From Betaproteobacteria bacterium RIFCSPLOWO2_12_FULL_64_23 (GTDB lineage Bacteria; Pseudomonadota; Gammaproteobacteria; Burkholderiales; SG8-39), in assembly GCA_001770575.1 (NCBI GenBank), contig MERK01000121.1, positions 682 to 35,005 on the forward strand: a stretch of 34,324 bases of DNA, read 5' to 3'. The translations under genes and the position numbers were made by a program. The notes under the pieces are model-generated. The model was not told the origin of the DNA, did no database searches, and saw only the letters and a list, made by a program, of their open reading frames with translations. Below are positions 24,884-34,324 of the stretch, in pieces. Positions within the stretch are counted from its first letter, which is position 1; every line of letters starts with the position of its first letter.

Positions 24884-26092
24884 ATGCCCATCACCGCGCA
24901 ATCCATCCGTGCCGCCGCGACCCAACTCGCGGACCAGGTGATCGACACGCCCTGCCTGTACTCGCGCACGCTGTCCGGGATCACCGGCGCCGAAGTCTAT
25001 CTCAAGTTCGAGAACCTGCAGTTCACCGCTTCGTTCAAGGAACGCGGCGCGCTGGTCAAGCTGCTTGCGCTCGCGCCCGAGGAGCGCGCGGCAGGCGTGC
25101 TCGCGGTGTCCGCCGGCAACCACGCGCAGGGCGTGGCCTATCACGCGCGGCGCCTCGGCATCCGCGCCGTCATCGTCATGCCGCGCCACACGCCGCATGT
25201 GAAAGTGGAGCACACGCGCGCTTTCGGCGCCGAGGTGATCCTCGCCGGCGACAATTTCGACGAGGCCAAGGCGCACGGCCTCGCGCTCGCCGCCGAGCGC
25301 AAGCTGAGCCTGGTCCATCCCTATGACGACGAGCATGTAATCAGCGGCCAGGGCACGGTGGCGCTGGAGATGCTTGCACGCGAACCGCGCCTGGAGGTCC
25401 TGCTGGTGCCCGTGGGCGGAGGCGGCCTGATCGCCGGCATGGCGGTCGCGGCCAGGTCGGTCAAGCCCGGCATCGAGCTCTACGGCGTGCAGAGCGAGAA
25501 CTATCCTTCGATGTATTGCGCGCTGCGCGCAGAGACGGCCCGGTTCGCCGCCAACACCATTGCCGAGGGCATCGCAGTAAAGCAGCCGGGCGCGCTCACG
25601 CTGCCCATCGTGCGCGAACTCACGCGCGGCGTGCTGCTGGTCGGCGAGGGCGAGATCGAGCACGCCATCGTGCTGCTGCTGGAAATCGAGAAGACAGTGG
25701 TCGAGGGCGCGGGCGCGGCCGGCCTGGCCGCCCTGCTCGCCCAGCCGGAGCACTTTCGCGGCAGGCGCGTGGGCATCGTGCTCTCCGGCGGCAACATCGA
25801 CCCGCTGATGCTCTCGGTCATCATCGAGCGCGGCATGGTGCGCGCCGGCCGGCTCACCCGGCTCACGGTCGAGCTGCGCGATCTGCCCGGGGCGCTCGCC
25901 ACGGTCACCGCCTGCCTCGCCCAGGCCAATGCCAATATCGAGGAAGTGCACCATCAGCGCGCCTTCACCAATCTGCCGCTGCAGACGGCCGAGGTCGAGT
26001 TCGTGCTGCAGACCCGCAGCCGCGAGCACGTAGAGGAGATCATCCGCGCGCTGCGCGCCGTCGGCTTTGCCGCCCGCATTCATGGCGCGTGA
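24884..26092 (+). CDS. Threonine ammonia-lyase with C-terminal ACT domain
   Basis: A PLP enzyme of 402 residues that converts L-threonine (and often serine) to 2-oxobutyrate and ammonia. The PLP lysine is in FTASFKERGA (Lys52). VSAGNHAQGVAYHA is the phosphate/substrate loop, VPVGGGGLIAGMA is the glycine-rich PLP-phosphate loop, and VLSGGNIDP ends the catalytic domain. From about residue 325 an ACT domain follows (LTVELRDLPGALATVTACLAQANANI). This is the one-ACT-domain type (TIGR01127), between the short catabolic TdcB form and the long IlvA form with two regulatory domains. It may supply isoleucine synthesis or threonine degradation; the neighbours do not decide. Confidence 0.93.
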   Translation: MPITAQSIRAAATQLADQVIDTPCLYSRTLSGITGAEVYLKFENLQFTASFKERGALVKLLALAPEERAAGVLAVSAGNHAQGVAYHARRLGIRAVIVMPRHTPHVKVEHTRAFGAEVILAGDNFDEAKAHGLALAAERKLSLVHPYDDEHVISGQGTVALEMLAREPRLEVLLVPVGGGGLIAGMAVAARSVKPGIELYGVQSENYPSMYCALRAETARFAANTIAEGIAVKQPGALTLPIVRELTRGVLLVGEGEIEHAIVLLLEIEKTVVEGAGAAGLAALLAQPEHFRGRRVGIVLSGGNIDPLMLSVIIERGMVRAGRLTRLTVELRDLPGALATVTACLAQANANIEEVHHQRAFTNLPLQTAEVEFVLQTRSREHVEEIIRALRAVGFAARIHGA

Positions 26093-26132
26093 GCGCGCCA
26101 CCCAGAATCGACGCCTTACACGGAGCCCGTCC

Positions 26133-26687
26133 ATGAAACCAGCCCTGATTATCATCGACATCCAGAACGACTACTTCCCCGGCGGCAAGATGGAGCTGGA
26201 GGGCAGCTCCGAGGCCAGCCTGCAGGCGGCGAAACTGCTCGAGGCATTTCGCGCCAAGGGCCTGCCGCTGGTGCACATCCAGCACGTTTCCAACCGGCCC
26301 GGCGCGAGCTTCTTCCTGCCCGATACCGAGGGCGTGAACGTCCATGCCAACGTCGCGCCGCGCACCGCAGAAACCGTGCTGCAGAAACATTTTCCCAACA
26401 GCTTCCGCGGAACAAAGCTGTTGGAACATCTGCACGCTCTGGGCGCCGACCATCTGGTGATCGCCGGCATGATGACCCATATGTGCGTGGACGCGACCAC
26501 GCGCGCCGCGTTCGATCTGGGTTTTTCCTGCAGCCTGGCGCACGATGCCTGCGCCACGCGCGCGCTCGCCTTCGGCGACGAACGCGTACCGGCGGCGCAG
26601 GTGCACGCGGCTTTCGTGGCGGCGCTCGCCGGCCTCTACGCCAAGGTGCAAAACGCCGCGGCGATCGCCGCGGAGCTTGCAATCTAG
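26133..26687 (+). CDS. Cysteine hydrolase, isochorismatase fold
   Basis: A 184-residue member of the isochorismatase-like cysteine hydrolase superfamily, which includes nicotinamidases, ureido-acid hydrolases and isochorismatases. The triad is clear: Asp9 in LIIIDIQNDYF, Lys85 in VLQKHFPNSF, and Cys118 in MMTHMCVDATTR. The cis-peptide motif before the Cys is GMM. The reaction cannot be told from the sequence; the zinc-binding set of true nicotinamidases is not evident. The ATG at 26133 gives MKPALIIIDIQ, the usual family start. The stop shares the four bases CTAG with the stop of the convergent methyltransferase gene. Confidence 0.9.
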   Translation: MKPALIIIDIQNDYFPGGKMELEGSSEASLQAAKLLEAFRAKGLPLVHIQHVSNRPGASFFLPDTEGVNVHANVAPRTAETVLQKHFPNSFRGTKLLEHLHALGADHLVIAGMMTHMCVDATTRAAFDLGFSCSLAHDACATRALAFGDERVPAAQVHAAFVAALAGLYAKVQNAAAIAAELAI

Positions 26688-27811
26688 GTGTTCCTGCGCC
26701 CCTCGCGCCAAGGCGCGGGCTTTTCCAACACCAGCAACTGCCCCGGCAGCGCCTGCGCGCCATGTTTGCGTATGGCCACATCGCGGCAGCTGCGCTCGCT
26801 GAGCCCGCGCTCGTGCGCGAGCTTCCTGACGTAGGCGAGCGACTGCGCATAGCGGCCGCTTTGTTCCAGGCGGTAGCTGTCGCAGGCCTGGCTCGGCTGC
26901 TCGATCGAGAATGCAAACCAAGCGCCTGGGCGCAGCACGCGCGCTACCTCGCGCATGAGCTGGCCGATGTCGCCGATGTAGATCAACACGTCGGCCGCCA
27001 CCACGAGATCGAAGCTCGAGCGCGCCTGCGAGGGCAGGTACTGTCCGATCTCGGCCTGGGCAAGTTCCTGGTAGCAGCCGCGGCCGCGCGCCAGCTCGAG
27101 CATCTTCGGCGCCAGGTCCACGCCCACCATGCGCCGCGCCAGGTCGCGCAGGCAGGCACCGCATAGTCCGGTGCCGCAGCCCAGGTCGAGAATATCCATT
27201 TGCGCCGGCGGCGACAGTTCACGCACGGCGCTGCTGAGCATTTCCGGGATGTGGTAATCGAGCGTGTCGACCAGGTGCCGGTCGAACTGCTGCGCGAAAC
27301 TGTCGAAGGTCGCGCGCACATAGGCCGGCGGCGCCTGCGCCGTGCCTGCGCCCTGCGCCGCATCGAGCAGATGCTGGAACACCCCCGGATCCAGACCCTG
27401 GGCCAGCGCCTGTGCATAGCAGGCTTCGGCTTCGCCGGTTTTGCCCAGTTCCTGCAGCAAGCGGCCAAGGTTGAGATACGGCTGGGACAGTCCGGGCTTC
27501 GCCGCGATGGCGCGGCGGTAACTCGCCTGCGCCGCGTCCGCGCGCTGCATCAGCTGCAGCGTCGCGCCCAGATTGTTGTGCGCCTCGGCGTGGCGCGGGT
27601 CCAGCGCCAGCGCGGCGAGATAATGCCGCTCCGCTTCAGCCAGCTTGCCCCGCTCCTTGCACGCGTTGGCGAGCTTGTAACGCGTTTCGGCGTGGCCTGG
27701 GCGCAACGCGAGCGCGCTCCGCAGCGCGCGCTCCGCGCCGGCGAAGTCGCCCGCATCGAGCAGTTGCACGCCGGCGGCGAAACGCGCCGCCGCGGCATCA
27801 GCTTCCGTCAC
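26684..27811 (-). CDS. TPR-repeat protein with C-terminal SAM methyltransferase domain
   Basis: A 375-residue two-part protein. Residues 1-150 hold about four tetratricopeptide repeats, for example GDFAGAERALRSALALRPGH, RGKLAEAERHYLAALALDPR and GKTGEAEACYAQALAQGLDP, which likely bind a protein or peptide. From about residue 165 a class I S-adenosylmethionine methyltransferase follows, with motif I DILDLGCGTGLCG (about 208), VGVDLAPKMLELAR, and FDLVVAADVLIYIGD. The linker YVRATFDSFAQQFDRHLV is characteristic of TPR-methyltransferases. The target is unknown. Its TAG stop overlaps the stop of the hydrolase on the other strand. It diverges from the THUMP methyltransferase gene across a 109-base gap. 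Confidence 0.88.
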   Translation of the reverse strand: MTEADAAAARFAAGVQLLDAGDFAGAERALRSALALRPGHAETRYKLANACKERGKLAEAERHYLAALALDPRHAEAHNNLGATLQLMQRADAAQASYRRAIAAKPGLSQPYLNLGRLLQELGKTGEAEACYAQALAQGLDPGVFQHLLDAAQGAGTAQAPPAYVRATFDSFAQQFDRHLVDTLDYHIPEMLSSAVRELSPPAQMDILDLGCGTGLCGACLRDLARRMVGVDLAPKMLELARGRGCYQELAQAEIGQYLPSQARSSFDLVVAADVLIYIGDIGQLMREVARVLRPGAWFAFSIEQPSQACDSYRLEQSGRYAQSLAYVRKLAHERGLSERSCRDVAIRKHGAQALPGQLLVLEKPAPWREGRRNT

Positions 27812-27858
27812 CGGCTCAAACCCGGGGCGCTACCGGCGCCGCCGGCGATGTTACGCAT

Positions 27859-27887
27859 TTGCCCACCTGGTTTTATGTTACTTTTAT
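27859..27887 (+). promoter_or_regulatory. Possible sigma-70-type promoter of the THUMP methyltransferase gene
   Basis: TTGCCC (27859-27864) and TTTTAT (27882-27887) are separated by 17 bases, each matching four of six consensus bases. They lie in the 109-base AT-richer gap, which also has the direct repeat TTTTATGTT. The start codon is 33 bases further on. Visual match only. Confidence 0.3.
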
Positions 27888-27920
27888 GTTCGGCCTTCGA
27901 TTGATCATCCCCGATTTCCC

Positions 27921-29087
27921 ATGAGCCCGCAAGCCAACACAAAGCTGTTCGCATCCTGCCCGCGCGGCCTGGAAAATCCGCTCGCGGCCGAGCTCGCCGG
28001 ATTCGGCGCGAGCGCAGCGCAGGCCGTCGCCGGCGGCGTCGCCTTCGAGGGCGACACTCGGGTCATCTACCGCGCCAACCTGGGGAGCCGCATCGCCACG
28101 CGCGTGCTGCTGCGCCTGTTCACCCTGCCTTATCGCAGCGAAGAGGACATTTACCGCGCAGCCTACGAGGTCGACTGGCCGCAACAGTTCGACGTCGGGC
28201 GCAGCATACGCGTTTACCTCACCGCACAGCGCTGCCCGCTCAAGAGTCTCGACTTCCTCACGCTGCGCATCAAGGACGCGGTGTGCGACCGCTTCCGCAG
28301 CGCCGTCGGCAGCCGCCCCAACGTCGACACGCGCGCGCCCGAGGCGCGCATCCACGCCTTCCTCGACGCGACCCAGTTCACGCTCTACCTCGATACCTCG
28401 GGCGAACCGCTGTTCAAGCGCGGCGCCCGCGCCGCCGCGGGCGCGGCTCCGCTCAAGGAAAATCTCGCCGCCGGCATACTCAGGCTCGCCGGATGGCAGC
28501 CGGGAACGGCGCTGCTCGATCCGATGTGCGGCGGCGGCACTTTTCTGGTCGAAGCGGCGCAAATCGCGCTCGATATCGCGCCGGGGAGCGCGCGCAGCTT
28601 CGGTTTCGAAAAACTGAAAAGTTTCGACGCAGCGCTTTGGCAGGAGCTGCGCGCCGAAGCCGAGGCGCGGCGCAAGCCGCTCGAGCAACTGCCGATCTAC
28701 GGCAGCGACCTCTACGGCGACACGCTCAAGCTCGCGCAGGCGAACCTGCGTGCGGCCGGGTTGGAGCAGGCGGTGCAGCTGAAGCAGGCGAATGCGCTGG
28801 AGATTTCCGCGCCGGCGGAATCCGGCGTGCTGGTCACCAATCCGCCCTACGGCGAGCGCATGGGCGAGCAGCAGGAACTGGCGGAGTTCTACCCCAAATT
28901 CGGCGATGCGCTGAAACAGAAATTCGCCGGTTGGAACTGCTACATTCTCAGCGCCGACATGAATCTGCCGAAGCTGATCAGGCTGCAGGTGTCCAGGCGC
29001 ACGCCGCTCTACAACGGCGCGCTGGAGTGCCGCCTGTTCGAGTACAGGATCGTGGCGGGCAGCATGCGCGGCACCAAGCCCGGCTGA
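27921..29087 (+). CDS. THUMP-domain class I SAM-dependent RNA methyltransferase
   Basis: A 388-residue RNA methyltransferase of the RlmL N-terminal / YpsC type. FASCPRGLENPLAAELAGFG is the ferredoxin-like N-terminus. A THUMP RNA-binding domain covers about residues 50-160. The methyltransferase domain has motif I LLDPMCGGGTFLVEAA (about 198-213), GSDLYGDTLKLAQANL, and the catalytic motif VTNPPYGERMG (about 305-315). NPPY is the signature of N-methylation of exocyclic amines, so N2-methylguanosine formation in 23S rRNA is likely. It lacks the second (RlmK-like) methyltransferase half found in Escherichia coli RlmL. The next gene converges 35 bases downstream. Confidence 0.92.
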   Translation: MSPQANTKLFASCPRGLENPLAAELAGFGASAAQAVAGGVAFEGDTRVIYRANLGSRIATRVLLRLFTLPYRSEEDIYRAAYEVDWPQQFDVGRSIRVYLTAQRCPLKSLDFLTLRIKDAVCDRFRSAVGSRPNVDTRAPEARIHAFLDATQFTLYLDTSGEPLFKRGARAAAGAAPLKENLAAGILRLAGWQPGTALLDPMCGGGTFLVEAAQIALDIAPGSARSFGFEKLKSFDAALWQELRAEAEARRKPLEQLPIYGSDLYGDTLKLAQANLRAAGLEQAVQLKQANALEISAPAESGVLVTNPPYGERMGEQQELAEFYPKFGDALKQKFAGWNCYILSADMNLPKLIRLQVSRRTPLYNGALECRLFEYRIVAGSMRGTKPG

Positions 29088-29122
29088 CGCTGATACGCCG
29101 CGCGGCGCGCCCGAACCGATTT

Positions 29123-30076
29123 CTAGGCGAGCGCGCCCGGCTGCGCCGCGGCCGAACCCTTCAGCACAAACGCCTGTGAAGTATCGGTGGTCTGCAACTG
29201 CAGGCGATGCCTGGCGCAAAACTCCTCGAACGCCGTTCTCGCACCCGGCCAGTTGTAGTCGTCGGTGATGATCGCCCCGCCATCGGCAAGCCGCGGAAAA
29301 AAGTAATCCAGGCTGTCCAGTGTCGGCTGGTACAAATCGACGTCCAGATGCACGAAACGGAAGCTGCGCCCGGACACCGCGGAAAACGCGCTTGGGATCC
29401 AGCCCGGATGCAGCTCGACGCGCGGGAAACGGCGATGAATATTGTCCCTGACCAGATCGAACGCGACGGCGAAATTGCCGGGCAGCATATTGCGCACGAT
29501 TTGCACCGCGTCCGCGTCCGACGCGTCGAATGCGAGGTCTTTTTCGCTCGGCTCGCTCAGTCCCTCAAACGAATCGAACACATGGAAACCCTCTCCGCTC
29601 CAATCGGGATGGTGCTTGCTGAAGCTCAAGCACAGTTCCATGAACGAAAGGCCGCGCGCACAGCCGCACTCGACGACGTCGCCGGCAACTTGCGCGCAAA
29701 CCCGGCGAAACAGGCGGACCAGGTTCTGATGACGGAAAATCCGCCGCAGCGGAAACGGCGAGGTTCCTGTCGCCGCAGCCGCCTGCGCGTAGACAGCGGC
29801 AAATTCGGGTTCCACGGTCCGGCGCGCGCGCTCGAGCGCTGCGTTCACCACCATTGCCGTGATCCGGGTTCCCGTTTCGAAATCGCGCTTCACCCAGAAG
29901 GCGTGGCAGATCCGCCCCAAGGCCAGGCGGACAGTTTCGACTGCGCCGTCCATGCCGCTGGTCTCGAACTGATCCCATCCTTGGAACAGAACGTCGATCG
30001 CGCCGCGCGCATCACCGGCCGCGAAGTAGGCGTCAGCGTCGGACAGCACTTCCTGTAAGGTGAAATCTTCCGCCAC
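29123..30076 (-). CDS. TylF/MycF-type O-methyltransferase family protein
   Basis: A 317-residue protein whose C-terminal 200 residues match the TylF/MycF family of metal-dependent sugar O-methyltransferases, known from macrolide synthesis (macrocin O-methyltransferase) but widespread in glycan-related clusters. DVVECGCARGLSFMEL (about residue 132) is the SAM-binding motif. GEGFHVFDSFEGLSEP, FVHLDVDLYQPTLDSLDYFF and GGAIITDDYNWPGARTAFEEF supply the metal and catalytic acidic residues. The first 110 residues are an extra helical region (DADAYFAAGDARGAIDVLF is TPR-like). No glycosyltransferase or polyketide gene is nearby, so a macrolide role is not implied. The substrate is unknown. Confidence 0.87.
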   Translation of the reverse strand: MAEDFTLQEVLSDADAYFAAGDARGAIDVLFQGWDQFETSGMDGAVETVRLALGRICHAFWVKRDFETGTRITAMVVNAALERARRTVEPEFAAVYAQAAAATGTSPFPLRRIFRHQNLVRLFRRVCAQVAGDVVECGCARGLSFMELCLSFSKHHPDWSGEGFHVFDSFEGLSEPSEKDLAFDASDADAVQIVRNMLPGNFAVAFDLVRDNIHRRFPRVELHPGWIPSAFSAVSGRSFRFVHLDVDLYQPTLDSLDYFFPRLADGGAIITDDYNWPGARTAFEEFCARHRLQLQTTDTSQAFVLKGSAAAQPGALA

Positions 30077-30151
30077 GCTGTTCCCTCGTCGCCGAATCCT
30101 GTGCTAGCGGCCGGGAGGACTGCGTAGCGCAGGAATCTATCGGGCGGCGAT

Positions 30152-30179
30152 GAAACAATTCCGGCCGCCGCGCCCGGAA
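30152..30179 (-). terminator. Intrinsic terminator downstream of topB
   Basis: Read on the minus strand, TTCCGG pairs with CCGGAA around a 9-base GC-rich loop and is followed by TTGTTTC. This is a classic stem plus T-rich tail. It lies about 10-35 bases after the topB stop and separates topB from the TylF-type gene on the same strand. Confidence 0.65.
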
Positions 30180-30188
30180 CGGCGCGCC

Positions 30189-32816
<2,628 letters not shown>

Positions 32817-32825
32817 AAGGTTCCG

Positions 32826-32915
32826 TCAGCGCGCGGGCGCGCGCTCGTGAATTGGGCCGCGTGCCGTCTCGTTCGCGGTGGTGCGTTTTCTGGCGATGAT
32901 CAATCCCTTGGTCAT
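32826..32915 (-). pseudogene. Degenerate partial duplication of the topB 5' end
   Basis: A 29-codon frame begins MTKGLIIARKRTTANETARG and ends in TGA three codons before the topB ATG. Set against the topB start, MAKKLIIAEKPSVANDIARA, 11 of 20 residues are identical and the bases agree at 38 of 60 positions. The two ATG codons are 99 bases apart, so the frame is kept. No Shine-Dalgarno is visible before the upstream ATG. I read it as a decayed tandem duplication. A chance resemblance, or a short upstream peptide with a regulatory role, are alternatives. Confidence 0.5.
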
Positions 32916-33071
32916 GGTGTGTTCGAGCTCGCGTGCGCAGACCCAATATCCGTGTGTTGGCCGCAGCAAGCCGCAGCATGATAAGTGCAAACCGGAGGGA
33001 GAAGCAAGGAGACGCGGCAATGCGCCGCGACAAAGTTCAGCGAAACAGCGACTTAATTGCCGCCAACGGTC

Positions 33072-33530
33072 TTAATGCAGGAGCGATTGCGCGCGATCGG
33101 AGAGCAGCTCTTCCAGGATGAGCGAATCGATCGAATGTTGCTGGCTCCACAGAACCATCAGCACGATCACTTTCAATTTCTCGATGCTGACGTTGTCCTC
33201 GGACAGCGCCATGGCGCGCTCGATGATGATCTCGCGCAGCAGCGGCGTGAGCACTTTCGCGCCTTCCAGAAAAGCGAGGAAGCCACGCCCTTCGACACCC
33301 AGCTTGAGCGCCTCCACGTCGGCATAGCCGCGAAACGCCGTGCTTTGTGCAAGAGAATCGGGAAGCGTGCTGGCCTCGGTGGCGGAAAGCCCTTGCAGCC
33401 AGACGAGCGCGTCGCTGATGTCGTCGTGCTCGAAGCCGGCGGCGCTAAGCTTGCGCGCCAGCGCATCTTGATCGGGATAGAGGTCGGTCTGGTAGTAGTT
33501 TTCGAACAGGTAGACGAGTATGTCGAACAT
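33072..33530 (-). CDS. smg: Smg family protein (DUF494)
   Basis: A 152-residue Smg/DUF494 protein. MFDILVYLFENYY is the invariant start. GFEHDDISDALVWLQGL and RGFLAFLEGAKVLTPLLREIIIERAMAL follow, and the ending VLMVLWSQQHSIDSLILEELL is also typical. Smg is a small helical protein always near dprA; its function is not established. It lies 16 bases after dprA on the same strand, the standard dprA-smg arrangement of beta- and gammaproteobacteria. A 255-base gap separates it from topB. That gap holds the topB-like relic and otherwise nothing that I recognise. Confidence 0.94.
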   Translation of the reverse strand: MFDILVYLFENYYQTDLYPDQDALARKLSAAGFEHDDISDALVWLQGLSATEASTLPDSLAQSTAFRGYADVEALKLGVEGRGFLAFLEGAKVLTPLLREIIIERAMALSEDNVSIEKLKVIVLMVLWSQQHSIDSLILEELLSDRAQSLLH

Positions 33531-33546
33531 TCTTTTGGGCGGCCTC

Positions 33547-34324
33547 TTAAGAGGTTCTCTGGTATTGCCCGCCGGGCAGGCTCGCGACCTTGCCGTCGAG
33601 CTCGAGTTGCAACAGCATGGCCGATACCACGTCCGCAGTCAAGCCGCTTCTTGCGCACAACGTGTCTATGTCACACGGGTCGTAACCCAGTTGCGCAAGC
33701 AGGCCGGCGGCGGCCGGAGCGGCGGCCGCAGGCGGGGCGGCCAGCACATCGACGCCCAGTTCCTGCAGCAGGTCCTGCGCGCTTTCCACCAGCTTCGCGC
33801 CTTGCTTGATGAGTGCGTGGCAACCCTTGGAATGCGGTGAATGGATCGATCCCGGTATGGCAAACACCTCGCGCCCCTGCTCGGCGGCGCAGCGCGCGGT
33901 GATGAGCGAGCCTGAGGCGAGCGCCGCTTCCACCACCAGGCAGCCGCGCGCCAGACCCGAGATGACACGGTTGCGCCGCGGGAAATTGCTGCCATGCGGC
34001 GGCGTGCCCAGCGGGAATTCGCTGACAATCAGTCCCTCGCGCGCGATGCGCTCCCCCAGCGCGCGGTTGTGTTGCGGATAGAGGATGTCGGCACCGGTGC
34101 CGAGCACCGCAATGGTCGAGCCCGCCCCGTCCAAACCGCCGCGGTGCGCCGCCGCGTCTATGCCCAGTGCCAGGCCGCTGACGATGGTGAGGCCGGCGGA
34201 ACTGAAAGCGCGCGCAAACTGTTCCGCGTTGCTTACCCCTTGATGCGTGGCGTTGCGACTGCCAACCATGGCAAGGGCGGGGAGCGCGAGCAATTCGCGC
34301 CGGCCGCGCAAATACAGGAGCGCC
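33547..34324 (-). CDS. dprA: DNA processing protein DprA (5' end outside window)
   Basis: DprA binds incoming single-stranded DNA during natural transformation and loads RecA onto it. The visible C-terminal 259 residues include the Rossmann-like core: LAMVGSRNAT, SGLALGIDAAAHRGGL, AVLGTGADILYPQHN, FPLGTPPHGSNFPRRNRVISGL and ASGSLITARCAAEQGREVFAIPG. A C-terminal winged-helix (DML1-like) domain follows an alanine-rich linker (APPAAAAPAAAG) and includes DIDTLCARSGLTADVVSAML. The reading frame continues off the window edge as ALLYLRGRRELLALPAL, so the N-terminal SAM-like domain is missing from view, not from the gene. smg follows 16 bases downstream. Confidence 0.95.
   Translation of the reverse strand, partial: ALLYLRGRRELLALPALAMVGSRNATHQGVSNAEQFARAFSSAGLTIVSGLALGIDAAAHRGGLDGAGSTIAVLGTGADILYPQHNRALGERIAREGLIVSEFPLGTPPHGSNFPRRNRVISGLARGCLVVEAALASGSLITARCAAEQGREVFAIPGSIHSPHSKGCHALIKQGAKLVESAQDLLQELGVDVLAAPPAAAAPAAAGLLAQLGYDPCDIDTLCARSGLTADVVSAMLLQLELDGKVASLPGGQYQRTS

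Noticed and set aside
24848..26161. A 437-codon minus strand frame over the threonine ammonia-lyase gene
   Set aside because: The + strand encodes all PLP and ACT motifs; the opposite frame has none.
29123..30076. Macrolide biosynthesis role for the TylF/MycF-type gene
   Set aside because: No polyketide synthase, deoxysugar or glycosyltransferase gene is in the window, and this methyltransferase family is common outside antibiotic clusters.

Overview
The window reads as a stretch of ordinary, GC-rich chromosome from a betaproteobacterium (inference). The gene neighbourhoods I associate with that class are dat-ybeD-lipB-lipA, polA / DUF2782 / thrB, a BPSS1780-type membrane protein, a giant DUF3683 FAD/Fe-S oxidoreductase, ubiE / Tim44-like / ubiJ / ubiB, and dprA-smg-topB. 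I see no tRNA, rRNA, CRISPR array, prophage, plasmid function or autonomous transposase. I cannot name the genus. The window cuts a gene at each end: dat loses its 5' part at the left, and dprA (minus strand) loses its 5' part at the right.

Layout. Bases 1-2455 (+) hold the end of a D-amino acid aminotransferase gene, then ybeD, lipB and lipA, which make and attach lipoate. Bases 2501-6436 (-) hold polA followed by a degenerate SGNH-fold protein and a DinB-fold protein. Bases 6449-13476 (+) hold a LOG-family gene, a DUF2782 protein, homoserine kinase, a membrane protein and a 1305-residue FAD/Fe-S oxidoreductase. A 402-bp MITE-like element sits exactly at the stop codon of the oxidoreductase gene. 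Bases 14022-20164 (+) hold a HIT protein, an unrecognised 538-residue protein, and the ubiquinone group ubiE, Tim44-like, ubiJ and ubiB. A sodium:solute symporter gene (-) converges on ubiB. After a 463-bp region without a gene comes a compact + strand group: macro-domain protein, VanZ-like membrane protein, 2Fe-2S ferredoxin-like protein, alpha/beta hydrolase, threonine ammonia-lyase and an isochorismatase-fold hydrolase. Bases 26684-30076 hold three methyltransferase genes. Bases 30189-34324 (-) hold dprA, smg and topB, and topB is followed by a good intrinsic terminator.

How the genes fit together. The clearest pathway groups are lipoate attachment and synthesis (lipB, lipA), ubiquinone synthesis (ubiE, ubiJ, ubiB), threonine metabolism (thrB and threonine ammonia-lyase, in separate places), and DNA replication and processing (polA, topB, dprA).

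I did not find a convincing new multi-gene system. The unusual signals are small-scale. The 3' end of the LOG-family gene occurs twice, with only synonymous differences. The MITE-like element landed in a TAA stop and rebuilt it as TAG. A decayed, in-frame copy of the topB start lies just upstream of topB. A hairpin covers a strong Shine-Dalgarno sequence at the 2Fe-2S gene. An octapeptide repeat interrupts the hydrolase. An SGNH protein has lost its catalytic serine.
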